64,000 nucleotides of DNA from Marinimicrobium alkaliphilum (GTDB lineage: Bacteria > Pseudomonadota > Gammaproteobacteria > Pseudomonadales > Cellvibrionaceae). The notes beneath the pieces are model-generated. The model worked only from the letters and a program-made list of their open reading frames with translations, had not been told where the DNA came from and made no database searches. Shown one piece after another: positions 46,349 through 54,430 of the stretch; position 1 is the stretch's first letter; every line of letters begins with the position of its first letter. The position numbers were made by a program, and so were the translations under genes. The stretch covers positions 295,930 to 359,929 of the forward strand of contig NZ_QGMQ01000005.1 in NCBI RefSeq assembly GCF_003259155.1, read 5' to 3'.

Positions 46349-47509
46349 TCATTCCCGCCCGGGAATCCCCAAAATAGCCTCTACCGCCGTCTTCGCACTG
46401 CCATCCCGATTAAACAACAAGGGGTAGTTAGTACGATTCTCAACCGGGTAGTCATTCTTCCACGACATATCGTCCGTCACACCCCAGACGGCCACCCGAT
46501 CGATCACATCCTGATAGCGATAGAAAATCTCGAACAGCTCGGCCCAACGATCGGCCAACTGCTGTTCCACATCCGCCGGCAAGCCATCGGGCCAGGGGTT
46601 GTAATAGTCCATAAACTCCTCGTTCTGGAATTGCGGATGGAGCATGCCCGTGCCGATAATCTGACCCTCACGGGTGAGCGGCAACACATCCACATCCATC
46701 TCGGTGATCATGACCTTCACACCCAACTCGGCGTAGGCTTCGATCGCCGCTTCAATGTATTCGGTCTTCGGATAATTCATACCCCAATGGCCCTGAATGC
46801 CAATGCCGTCGATACGGATACCGTGGTCTTGCAGCATCTTGACCATGCGCACAATACCGTCGCGTTTTTCGGGTCGCCAGGCGTTAAAGTCGTTGTAATA
46901 GAGTTCCGTGTCCGGCGCATACTCTTCCGCGTATTTAAACGCCAGGCGCACCATCTCGTCGCCGCTGCCAATGGCATTGACCCAGGTGGTCGGGCGATAG
47001 GAACCATCGTCTGCGATAACCTCGTTCACCACATCCCAGGCGTGTACCCGGCCGGCGTAACGCCCGGCCACCACTTCAATATGGCGCCGCATACGCTCGG
47101 CTTGCGCCGCGGGGGTCAGCGCTTCACCGTCCTCATCCTGAAAGAACCACTCGGGGGTCTGGTTGTGCCACACCAGGGTATGGCCAACGATCTGCATCCC
47201 GTGGCGCTCGCCAAACTCCACAAACTCATCAGCGGGACCGAAGTTATACACCCCATACTCCGGGTTGATCTCCTCGGTCTTCATCACGTTCTCAACCGTG
47301 ATGCTGTTGAAGTGCTTGACCGTCAGATCGTGCGCAATCTGATCCTCACCGGAGGTAATGGCCGGATTGACCGCAGTGCCAAACAGAAAGGCCTCGTGAT
47401 AGGCACCCTTCAAGGTGTCGGGTGACGGCGGTTCGGCGGGGCTCTCCGGCTCCTGTTGGCAAGCGCTCACAAACAACGCGGCCGCAGCCAGTACAAGGGT
47501 TCTACGCAT
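46349..47509 (-). CDS. Lipoprotein GH10 endo-beta-1,4-xylanase
   Basis: 386 residues. Lipoprotein signal TLVLAAAALFVSAC, lipid Cys at about 17, short Pro/Glu linker, GH10 barrel from about 32. The acid/base Glu is at about 163 in HAWDVVNEVIADD and the nucleophile Glu at about 270 in VMITEMDVDVLP; substrate-binding motifs GHTLVWHNQTPEWFF and VAVWGVTDDMSWKNDYP are intact. It differs enough from the neighbouring GH10 protein (no poly-Ser linker, different loops) that recent tandem duplication is unlikely. Confidence 0.94.
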   Translation of the reverse strand: MRRTLVLAAAALFVSACQQEPESPAEPPSPDTLKGAYHEAFLFGTAVNPAITSGEDQIAHDLTVKHFNSITVENVMKTEEINPEYGVYNFGPADEFVEFGERHGMQIVGHTLVWHNQTPEWFFQDEDGEALTPAAQAERMRRHIEVVAGRYAGRVHAWDVVNEVIADDGSYRPTTWVNAIGSGDEMVRLAFKYAEEYAPDTELYYNDFNAWRPEKRDGIVRMVKMLQDHGIRIDGIGIQGHWGMNYPKTEYIEAAIEAYAELGVKVMITEMDVDVLPLTREGQIIGTGMLHPQFQNEEFMDYYNPWPDGLPADVEQQLADRWAELFEIFYRYQDVIDRVAVWGVTDDMSWKNDYPVENRTNYPLLFNRDGSAKTAVEAILGIPGRE

Positions 47510-47547
47510 AACAGGTGCCTCTCATATTGCGAATCAACGATCCCACC

Positions 47548-47576
47548 AATATAACCACCCGCCACCTTAAATTCAA
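47548..47576 (-). promoter_or_regulatory. Sigma-70 promoter of the second GH10 xylanase gene
   Basis: Minus strand TTGAAT (47576-47571), 17-bp spacer, TATATT (47553-47548), 39 bp before the start codon. Confidence 0.75.
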
Positions 47577-47621
47577 ACCGACCATATCCAAACATGCCCC
47601 ATGTAGGTCGGAAATGTTTGC

Positions 47622-47670
47622 GTAGGTCGGATTAGCCCGCAGGGCGTAATCCGACACCTGAGGCACCCAA
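47622..47670 (+). repeat. REP-like palindrome, copy E with tag, overlapping a CDS end
   Basis: Full copy with GTAG head, apical stem GCCC/GGGC and tag TGAGGCACCCAA. A truncated head (GTAGGTCGGAAA) lies just before it at 47603-47614. Positions 47632-47670 are coding for the hydantoinase gene on the minus strand. Confidence 0.9.
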
Positions 47671-49635
47671 CCCGGACAACAACAAATTCCCAAACCCATC
47701 CACCTCAGCCGACCACCCCACCCCAATCAAGGTCGTCGACACTGTCTCGCAAACCAACGCCGGCCCAGTCACCAAAGCCCCCGACGGCAACTGATCCCGC
47801 TGATACACCGGGCAAGCACCAATGGCCGGCAACTCGCGAATTTCCAACGGCACCGGCGCGCTCCCCTCATCACCACTGGGCAAGGTCAACGCGGCGCTGG
47901 GCGCAAGCACCTGCTGGCGCACATTCACCAGTTCAACCGCCATATCCAGACGATGGCCATAACGTTGACGATGAGCCTCGTGAAAAGCCTCGGTCGCAGC
48001 AGCCAAAGTCGTGTAAGGCACATTGAGGGTGTAAGTCTGGCCCTGGTAACGCAAATCCAGGCTGGGGTTGGCGTGGATCGCGTCGGGCTCCACGCCCTCC
48101 CGTTCAAGTTGCGCACGCCCATCGGCGGCTAACGCCGCCAGCTCACGCTCAAGCTGTTCACTGTCCAGCGCCGCCAGCGGTTGTTGCAGGGTGCGCGACA
48201 GTTGCCGCTCCCGCGGCGCCACCAACATGCCCAACGCCGACAGAACCCCGCCGTGAATCGGCACGAGTGCTTTGTTCATACCCAGGGCTTCGGCGAGGGC
48301 ACACACATGCAGGCCGCCGGCGCCACCAAAGCAGCACAGGCGAAAATCCGTGGGATCGTAACCGCGCTGCACCGAGATCACTCGCAGGGCGCGCACCATA
48401 TGTTCATTGGCCAGCTCGACGATGCCCAGTGCCGCCCGCTCGCGATCGATACCCAGGCCTTGGGCGATGGCGTCCACGGCCGACTGGGCCGCGTCCAGAT
48501 CCAGGCTCATGGCACCGCCGAGAAAGTAGTCCGGGTGCAACCGCCCCAGCACCGCATTGGCATCAGTAACCGTCGCCTGCGCACCGCCTTTGCCGTAACA
48601 GGCCGGCCCGGGGCTGGCACCGGCCGACTGGGGGCCGACCTGCAACAGGCCGCCCGCATCCACCTGCGCCAGGGAGCCGCCACCGGCACCGATGGTGTGC
48701 ATATCCACCATGGGCACCGCCACCGGCCAGGGGCCCAGGCGACCCTCGTTGGTGAGTTTGAGCTCGCCATCAATAAGCGCGACATCGGTGGAGGTGCCGC
48801 CCATATCGAAGGTCAGCAGCTTCTCGTCCGGGCCCAGCAGTTGCCCGATAAAGTGCGCCGCCGCCAACCCGCCGGCCGGGCCGGACAACAACAGGTTCAC
48901 GGCCCGCTGCCCGGCCTGCTCGGCATCAATGGTACCGCCGGAGGATTGCATGACCCCCAGCGGTGCGGGGCTGATCCCGGACTGCAAACGGCTCAGATAA
49001 CCCTGCACGCGCGGGCCCAAATAGGCATTGAGCCAGGTGGCAATGCCACGCTCGTACTCCTTGTACTCGGGCAATACAAAGGACGACCGGCTGGTAAACA
49101 CCCCCTCCGGCATCGCCTCAGCCAGGGCTTTTTCATCGGCGTCATTCAAAAAGGAAAACAGCAGGTTGATCGCCACCGCCTCGGGCGCCTTCTCGCGCAC
49201 CCGCGCGGCCACCCGGTCGATCTCTTCCTGGGTAAGTGCCGTGAGCACCTTGCCCTCGGCATCGACCCGGCAGTCCACACCCAGGCAATCGTCGCGGGGG
49301 ACGGGAATCGGCTGGGGTCCGGGCAAAAGTTGATACAACTCAGCCCGGGTCTGGCGGCCAATACTCAGCATATCGGTCAGTCCGGCATTGGTGATCAGCA
49401 GAGTGCGTACACCTTTACCCTCGAGCGCGGCGTTGGTGGCCACCGTACTGCCGTGAATCACCACGAGTTGACCGTCGGCTATGGCCTGATCCAGGCCCAA
49501 ATCATCAATGCCTTGCAGAATCGCCCGCTCCGGCGCGTCGGGGGACGACAGCACCTTGTGAATCCGCAGCCGCCCAGCGTCGTAAAGCACAAAGTCGGTA
49601 AAGGTGCCGCCGGTGTCCACGCCGAGTAACATCAT
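47632..49635 (-). CDS. Hydantoinase/oxoprolinase A-type protein (HyuA-like)
   Basis: 667 residues, about the HyuA length. The N-terminal actin-like ATPase fold has GVDTGGTFTDFVLYD, TNAALEGKGVRTLLITN and, in the second half, GPAGGLAAAHFIG, LTFDMGGTSTDVALIDG, DMHTIGAGGGSLA. The family uses ATP to open hydantoin or 5-oxoproline rings and normally pairs with a HyuB subunit, which is not encoded here. The last 12 residues (LGASGVGLRPAG) and the stop codon come from a REP-like repeat, so the native C-terminus has been replaced. ATG 49635 is the best start; an upstream frame extension to 49686 lacks similarity. Confidence 0.9.
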   Translation of the reverse strand: MMLLGVDTGGTFTDFVLYDAGRLRIHKVLSSPDAPERAILQGIDDLGLDQAIADGQLVVIHGSTVATNAALEGKGVRTLLITNAGLTDMLSIGRQTRAELYQLLPGPQPIPVPRDDCLGVDCRVDAEGKVLTALTQEEIDRVAARVREKAPEAVAINLLFSFLNDADEKALAEAMPEGVFTSRSSFVLPEYKEYERGIATWLNAYLGPRVQGYLSRLQSGISPAPLGVMQSSGGTIDAEQAGQRAVNLLLSGPAGGLAAAHFIGQLLGPDEKLLTFDMGGTSTDVALIDGELKLTNEGRLGPWPVAVPMVDMHTIGAGGGSLAQVDAGGLLQVGPQSAGASPGPACYGKGGAQATVTDANAVLGRLHPDYFLGGAMSLDLDAAQSAVDAIAQGLGIDRERAALGIVELANEHMVRALRVISVQRGYDPTDFRLCCFGGAGGLHVCALAEALGMNKALVPIHGGVLSALGMLVAPRERQLSRTLQQPLAALDSEQLERELAALAADGRAQLEREGVEPDAIHANPSLDLRYQGQTYTLNVPYTTLAAATEAFHEAHRQRYGHRLDMAVELVNVRQQVLAPSAALTLPSGDEGSAPVPLEIRELPAIGACPVYQRDQLPSGALVTGPALVCETVSTTLIGVGWSAEVDGFGNLLLSGLGASGVGLRPAG

Positions 49636-49751
49636 GCTGCCAGGTCCTGTCGTGTTTGCTGGAAGAAGCGGGTATTGTAGCAGCACAACTATTCGGGATA
49701 ATGTCGGTCACAAAGACCGTGCTTTCAGCCAGTAATAAGGAATCGACCTCC

Positions 49752-50423
49752 ATGAAAAACCCCCTGCTTTGGCTCGCCCTGTTCAGCCTTACCCTGTTCG
49801 GCTGCAGCAGCACCCAGCACTACAACCAGGGCGCGCCGGAATCCCGGGCGATGATGGCGTCGGCGGACATGTCGTCCCCCGGTGGCAGTGATCGGCTGGT
49901 AGCGCGCTCGGCCACCATGACCCTTGCGGTGACCGATCCCGAGGCGACCAACGAGCGGGTCACCCGTGTGGTGAGTGACGCTCAGGGCTGGATCAACAAC
50001 AGCCATAGCCACCAGGAACGTATTTACATCACCCTGGAAGTGCCGGATACCGGCCTGAACGCCTTCCTCGATGAAGTGGCGAGCCTGGGCGAGGTGACCG
50101 CCCGCTCCATCAATGCCCGGGATGTGACCGAGCAGGTGGTGGACACCCAGGCCCAATTGGACAATCTGCTGGCCCTGCGCGAGCGCTACCGGCAACTGCT
50201 GGATCGGGCCGATACGGTAAAAGACATGCTGGAAATCGAGCGTCAGCTCGCCCAGGTGCAATCCCAGATCGATATGTACGAGAACCGCCGCAAGCACCTG
50301 GACCGCCAGGTGGATTACGCCCAGGTGTCCCTGACGCTGGAGCAAAGACGGGTCTATGGCCCGCTGGGTGTGGTGGTCCGTGGGGTCTACCGGGGCGTGC
50401 GTAAACTCTTTATCTGGAATTGA
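49752..50423 (+). CDS. DUF4349 lipoprotein
   Basis: 223 residues. Lipoprotein signal LLWLALFSLTLFGC with the Cys at about residue 18. DUF4349 features follow: a beta-rich part (VARSATMTLAVTDPEATNER, QERIYITLEVPDTGLNAFLD), then a coiled coil (QLDNLLALRERYRQLLDRAD, MLEIERQLAQVQSQIDMYEN), ending in VDYAQVSLTLEQ. Membrane-attached in the periplasm; function unknown. It is shorter than many DUF4349 proteins because it lacks a C-terminal transmembrane anchor. Confidence 0.86.
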   Translation: MKNPLLWLALFSLTLFGCSSTQHYNQGAPESRAMMASADMSSPGGSDRLVARSATMTLAVTDPEATNERVTRVVSDAQGWINNSHSHQERIYITLEVPDTGLNAFLDEVASLGEVTARSINARDVTEQVVDTQAQLDNLLALRERYRQLLDRADTVKDMLEIERQLAQVQSQIDMYENRRKHLDRQVDYAQVSLTLEQRRVYGPLGVVVRGVYRGVRKLFIWN

Positions 50424-50496
50424 CCGTCGACCGGTCGATATCTTCCGGGAGCGGCCCGGTGCTATAGTGGGCCGCTGATATCCACCTCAAGGTTAA

Positions 50497-50880
50497 ATGA
50501 TCGCTGCTGTGAAAACGCGCCTCCACCCAAATCCTGACTCTCGCCAACGCGCCTTCGGCTCGCTGTTGGCGGTCGTGTTGGTGTTGCTGGTGTGTTGGGG
50601 GCAGCTGCTGAGTCTCACCGCCTGTCCGTTGCAAGGCAGCACATCTGTTGCGCAAACCAGCCTCGATGGCGGCGAAAGTGGCGAAAGCGGTGATTGTGAA
50701 CTCTCCGGGCAACTGCTCAACCTTCATCCCTACCCGGGGGATATTGGGCTGCCCGCCAGTCTGGCGTTCCTGTGGATGCTGGCACTGCTGACCGGCCGCG
50801 TCGGCTGGGGGCGCCAGTACACCGAGCCCATTGTCTTCAAGCGAAGACGTCACCTCCACTTCTGTGTTTTTCGGGAATAG
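50497..50880 (+). CDS. Small membrane protein in the ScsA position
   Basis: 127 residues. One N-terminal helix (LLAVVLVLLVCWGQLLSLTA), a Cys-containing Gly/Ser/Glu loop (LDGGESGESGDCELSG), a second helix (GLPASLAFLWMLALLTGRVG) and a basic tail with His and Cys (KRRRHLHFCVFRE). No confident family match. Its place, just before the scsB-like gene, and its size match ScsA of the copper-sensitivity suppressor cluster; this is an inference from position, not sequence. Confidence 0.6.
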   Translation: MIAAVKTRLHPNPDSRQRAFGSLLAVVLVLLVCWGQLLSLTACPLQGSTSVAQTSLDGGESGESGDCELSGQLLNLHPYPGDIGLPASLAFLWMLALLTGRVGWGRQYTEPIVFKRRRHLHFCVFRE

Positions 50881-50931
50881 CGCCTGCGGACGACCCGCGT
50901 GGACCCTATTGCAACCCGGAGAACAGATTGT

Positions 50932-53079
50932 ATGGCTATACCCCTGATTCACAGGCTGAGGCGCCCAAGGTGCCTGGGCTTGCTGCTGGCCCTCTGTCTG
51001 GCCCTGCCCTTTCTGCAGGCCCAGGCCAACACCACCGATACCGGCTGGCTTACCGACCCCGAGCACCCGCCCGTGGCGGTGCGCTTGTCCCTGACTGGCG
51101 AGCGCGACGGCAACCGCCTGCACGCGCTCCTCGAAGTGACCCTCGAAGACGACTGGAAAACCTACTGGCGCTCGCCCGGTGAGGGCGGCATTGCCCCCGA
51201 GCTGGACTGGGGGGCGTCCCGCAACCTGGAGCGGGTGGAGTGGCACTGGCCCCTGCCGACGCGCTACGACCTGCTGGGCTTCAACACCCTGGGTTATGAG
51301 CGCCAGGTGGCTTTCCCGCTGGTGCTGCATCTGACCGACGCCGATGCGCCGCTCGATCTGCAGGGCATTTTCACCCTGCCGTCCTGCACCTACATTTGCG
51401 TCCTCACCGACTTTGAGCTGGGCCTGACCCTCTCAGACCCGGGCGCACTCAGCGAAGACCCGGACATCAGTCACCGCTTTGCCCGTGCCCTGGCCCAGGT
51501 GCCCCAGGATACCGGGGCACTGGGCGAGGTGAGTGCTTACTGGAATGACAGCCAGCAGCGCTTGCAGGTACTGGTGGATGGCGATCACCCCTGGCGCGAT
51601 CCGGATGTGCTCGTGGATGACGCGGCGGGCGCGCTCGCCGATGCCCAGTTTGGCGTGCCGCGTATCGAGCAGGTCGACGGCCAGTTACTGGCCAGCTTTG
51701 AGGTCAGCTCCTGGCGTGAGCTGCCGGACATGACCCAGGTGGCCCTGCTTGTGACCGTCTTTGATGAGGCACTGGCACAGGAAGTCACGGTCGCGGCCCA
51801 GGCGGGTAGCGCGCCGGTTGTGGCGGCGGGCCCGGTCGCCCTGAGCTTCCTGTCCATGCTCGGCTTCGCCCTGTTGGGCGGCCTGATTCTCAACCTGATG
51901 CCCTGCGTGTTGCCGGTGCTGGGGCTCAAACTGCACAGCGTCCTTGCCGTCGGCGTCCACGACCGGCGGCGGATTCGTGGGCAGTTTTTGGCCTCGGCGG
52001 CGGGGATTCTGGTGTCCTTCTGGTTGCTGGCCGCCTTCCTGTGGCTGCTCAAAGTCACCGGCCAGGCCGTGGGCTGGGGCGTGCAGTTCCAGAGTGCGGG
52101 CTTTATCGTGGTGATGGTGGCGGTGACCTGGCTGTTCGCGCTCAACCTTCTGGGCGTCTGGGAGCTGCGCTTGCCCGGGCGCATGAACAACTGGGCCGCG
52201 ACCCGGGGCGACAATTCCCACAAAGGCCATTTTGTTCAGGGCATGTTTGCCACGCTGTTGGCCACACCCTGCTCCGCGCCTTTTCTGGGCACCGCCGTCG
52301 CCTTCGCGCTGGGGGCCAACAGCGCGCAACTGGTGCTGATCTTCACCGCCCTGGGTATTGGTATGGCATTGCCCTGGCTGTTGGTGGCCGCCGTTCCGCG
52401 CCTCGCCGCTTACTTGCCCAAGCCCGGTCGCTGGATGCTGGTACTCAAAATCATCTTCGGCGTCATGCTGCTGCTCACCAGTGCCTGGCTGCTTAGCCTG
52501 CTGATTCGGCTCTGGGGCGGCCCCCTGGTGGCCAGTGTCTCCATGCTGTTGATCGTGGTCACGCTGGTCCTTATCGGCAAGCGCTACGGTGGTAAAGCGC
52601 TGGCCGTGACCCTGTCTCTGGGCGTGCCTTTGGTGGCGATCACCACCCTCTGGTTGAGTTTCGGCGGCGGCCGTTTTGCCCTGCCCGAGAATCATGTCTG
52701 GCAGCCGTTCGAACAGGGCGCCATCGCCGAGCGCGTGAATGCCGGCGATCTGGTGTTTGTGGATGTCACTGCTGACTGGTGCATCACCTGTAAGGCCAAC
52801 GAGATGGGCGTGCTCTTGCAGCAGCCGGTGTACGCCGCTATGCAGGCCGACGACGTGGCCCTCTTGCGCGCCGACTGGACCACGCCCAGCCCGACCATCA
52901 CCGCCTTTCTGCGTGAGAACGCGCGTGCCGGTGTGCCCTTCAATGTGGTCTATGGGCCGGGCGCGCCCGAGGGTATTCCCCTGCCGGTGTTGTTGCGCGA
53001 GCGCGACGTGATGGCGGCCCTGGCACAGGCGAGAGGAGAACACCTAGGAGAACACCGAGGAGAGCCCCATGAGCGTTAA
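50932..53079 (+). CDS. scsB: ScsB/DsbD-family thiol:disulfide interchange membrane protein
   Basis: 715 residues. Signal peptide (LGLLLALCLALPFLQAQA), an N-terminal periplasmic domain of about 270 residues as in ScsB, a transmembrane core with the redox Cys pair (NLMPCVLPVLGLK and LLATPCSAPFLGTAV), and a C-terminal thioredoxin-like domain with CxxC in TADWCITCKANEMG. It carries reducing power from the cytosol across the membrane to periplasmic partners. ATG 50932 is preferred over GTG 50899. It overlaps the following thioredoxin-like gene by 11 bp in a region of 12-bp repeats. Confidence 0.9.
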   Translation: MAIPLIHRLRRPRCLGLLLALCLALPFLQAQANTTDTGWLTDPEHPPVAVRLSLTGERDGNRLHALLEVTLEDDWKTYWRSPGEGGIAPELDWGASRNLERVEWHWPLPTRYDLLGFNTLGYERQVAFPLVLHLTDADAPLDLQGIFTLPSCTYICVLTDFELGLTLSDPGALSEDPDISHRFARALAQVPQDTGALGEVSAYWNDSQQRLQVLVDGDHPWRDPDVLVDDAAGALADAQFGVPRIEQVDGQLLASFEVSSWRELPDMTQVALLVTVFDEALAQEVTVAAQAGSAPVVAAGPVALSFLSMLGFALLGGLILNLMPCVLPVLGLKLHSVLAVGVHDRRRIRGQFLASAAGILVSFWLLAAFLWLLKVTGQAVGWGVQFQSAGFIVVMVAVTWLFALNLLGVWELRLPGRMNNWAATRGDNSHKGHFVQGMFATLLATPCSAPFLGTAVAFALGANSAQLVLIFTALGIGMALPWLLVAAVPRLAAYLPKPGRWMLVLKIIFGVMLLLTSAWLLSLLIRLWGGPLVASVSMLLIVVTLVLIGKRYGGKALAVTLSLGVPLVAITTLWLSFGGGRFALPENHVWQPFEQGAIAERVNAGDLVFVDVTADWCITCKANEMGVLLQQPVYAAMQADDVALLRADWTTPSPTITAFLRENARAGVPFNVVYGPGAPEGIPLPVLLRERDVMAALAQARGEHLGEHRGEPHER
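53034..53063 (+). repeat. 12-bp tandem repeat carrying three Shine-Dalgarno cores
   Basis: AGGAGA occurs at 53034, 53046 and 53058, exactly 12 bp apart. The repeat encodes GEHL-GEHR-GEPH at the ScsB C-terminus, and the last core serves as ribosome binding site for the next gene (ATG 53069). Confidence 0.85.
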
Positions 53080-53575
53080 AGCCAAAGTGTGGAGCGGCCT
53101 GCGTCAGGTCGCGTTACTGGTGCTGATGTTTGTGGTGATCACCACACTGATGGACCACTGGCGCGGTCGACAGATTCCCGATCAGGTGATCCCCGACCAA
53201 GACCTGGCGCTGCTCGACGATACGCCCATCGACCTGCTCGCCCTCAGTCATGAGCAGCCGGTGATGGTGTACTTCTGGGCCACCTGGTGCGGCGTGTGCC
53301 GGTTTGTGTCGCCGAGCGTGAGTTGGATGGCGGGCGGCGACCACACGGTGGTGTCGGTCGCCATTGCCTCCGGCGATAACGCTCGGGTGCAGGCCTACCA
53401 GGATGCCAAAGGCTATGGCTTCGACACCATCAACGACCCGCGCAACCTTCTGGCGCGGGCCTGGGGCATCAGCGCCACGCCCACCATTCTCATTCTTAAA
53501 GACGGTGAAGTCGCGTCCAGCACCACCGGGTTTACCACACCGGTAGGCCTGTGGCTGCGCATGCGCTTTCAGTAA
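53069..53575 (+). CDS. scsD: Thioredoxin-like protein disulfide oxidoreductase (ScsD-like)
   Basis: 168 residues. N-terminal membrane anchor (VALLVLMFVVITTLMDHW), then a thioredoxin/TlpA-like domain with CxxC in VYFWATWCGVCRFVSP and the cis-Pro motif GISATPTILILKDGE. It would act in the periplasm, reduced by ScsB. Start codon inside the end of scsB. Confidence 0.88.
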   Translation: MSVKAKVWSGLRQVALLVLMFVVITTLMDHWRGRQIPDQVIPDQDLALLDDTPIDLLALSHEQPVMVYFWATWCGVCRFVSPSVSWMAGGDHTVVSVAIASGDNARVQAYQDAKGYGFDTINDPRNLLARAWGISATPTILILKDGEVASSTTGFTTPVGLWLRMRFQ

Positions 53576-53612
53576 GCGCGACTTTACCCAACCCCCATTC
53601 AGGAATACGACA

Positions 53613-54353
53613 ATGAACATGAAAACGATAGTACAGCACACCCTACTGATGGCGTTTGGCCTACTCATGGCCGCCAGCGTCACTGCCAATACCCTGACCG
53701 ACGAACGCGCCGAGCGTATCGATCTCATTGCCGACATGTTGCGCGCGCACCCGGAAATCATCGACGGCCTTTATGAGAGTGTGGTGCGTTACAGCATGGA
53801 AAAAGAGCAGCGTCCGCAAACCGGGGGCGGCGACGATCTGACCCACAATCCACTGCACCCCTGGTTGGGTGCCGATGACCCTGCGTTGACCATCGTCAAC
53901 TTCACCGATTACAACTGCCCGTTCTGTAAACGCCTGGAACCGGTGCTGGACCAAGTGCGCGCCGAGTACCCGCAAGTGCGGGTGATCAACGTCTACCTGC
54001 CCATGCGCCAACAGAGCGTCGACGGTCTGGATACCAACTCCGCGCTCTATGCCATGCAGGTATGGAAGCACGCACGTAACAAATACACCGACGTGCACGG
54101 ACAACTGGTCAACCACCAAGGCAACCATTCACGCGGCTCCCTTGAAGCCATCGCCGAGCGCACTGGCACCGCTGAACATCTGCTGCCTGATGACGATGTC
54201 CGCGATGCCATCGTGCGCAGCATGATGACCTTTCGGCAGATGGGCTTTCGCGGTACGCCCACACTGCTGATCGGCGATGACGCGGCACCGGGTTATTTGC
54301 CTTACGAGCGCTTGCAGCCTCGGGTCGAAGCGGCCCTTGAAGCACTGAATTAA
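53613..54353 (+). CDS. scsC: DsbA-family thiol:disulfide protein (ScsC-like)
   Basis: 246 residues. Signal peptide (TIVQHTLLMAFGLLMAASVT). An N-terminal helix region (RIDLIADMLRAHPEIIDGLY) like the oligomerisation stalk of ScsC/DsbG-type proteins, then a DsbA fold with CxxC in NFTDYNCPFCKRLEPV and cis-Pro in GFRGTPTLLIGDD. Periplasmic disulfide exchange or isomerisation, probably kept reduced by the ScsB-like protein. Ends before a strong terminator. Confidence 0.88.
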   Translation: MNMKTIVQHTLLMAFGLLMAASVTANTLTDERAERIDLIADMLRAHPEIIDGLYESVVRYSMEKEQRPQTGGGDDLTHNPLHPWLGADDPALTIVNFTDYNCPFCKRLEPVLDQVRAEYPQVRVINVYLPMRQQSVDGLDTNSALYAMQVWKHARNKYTDVHGQLVNHQGNHSRGSLEAIAERTGTAEHLLPDDDVRDAIVRSMMTFRQMGFRGTPTLLIGDDAAPGYLPYERLQPRVEAALEALN

Positions 54354-54370
54354 CCGCACGCTTGCGGGCG

Positions 54371-54403
54371 GGGCGACCATCCCCTAAGCTGGTCGCCCTT
54401 TTT
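54371..54403 (+). terminator. Intrinsic terminator after the scs cluster
   Basis: Stem GGGCGACCA/TGGTCGCCC with a 10-base loop and a run of five T (54399-54403). Confidence 0.92.
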
Positions 54404-54430
54404 ACGAGCCGTATAAAGCCGAGCACTCTC

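Noticed and set aside
48181..49629. 482-codon plus-strand frame
   Set aside because: Composition typical of antisense (Gln/His/Arg-rich) opposite the hydantoinase gene, which has clear ATPase motifs.
50451..50475. Hairpin GCGGCCC/GGGCCGC before the scs cluster, possible terminator or riboswitch
   Set aside because: No T tract and a TATAGT in the loop; could be promoter-related, but no matching -35 was found.
51685..53043. 452-codon minus-strand frame
   Set aside because: Shadow of scsB; very His/Gln-rich with no domain pattern.
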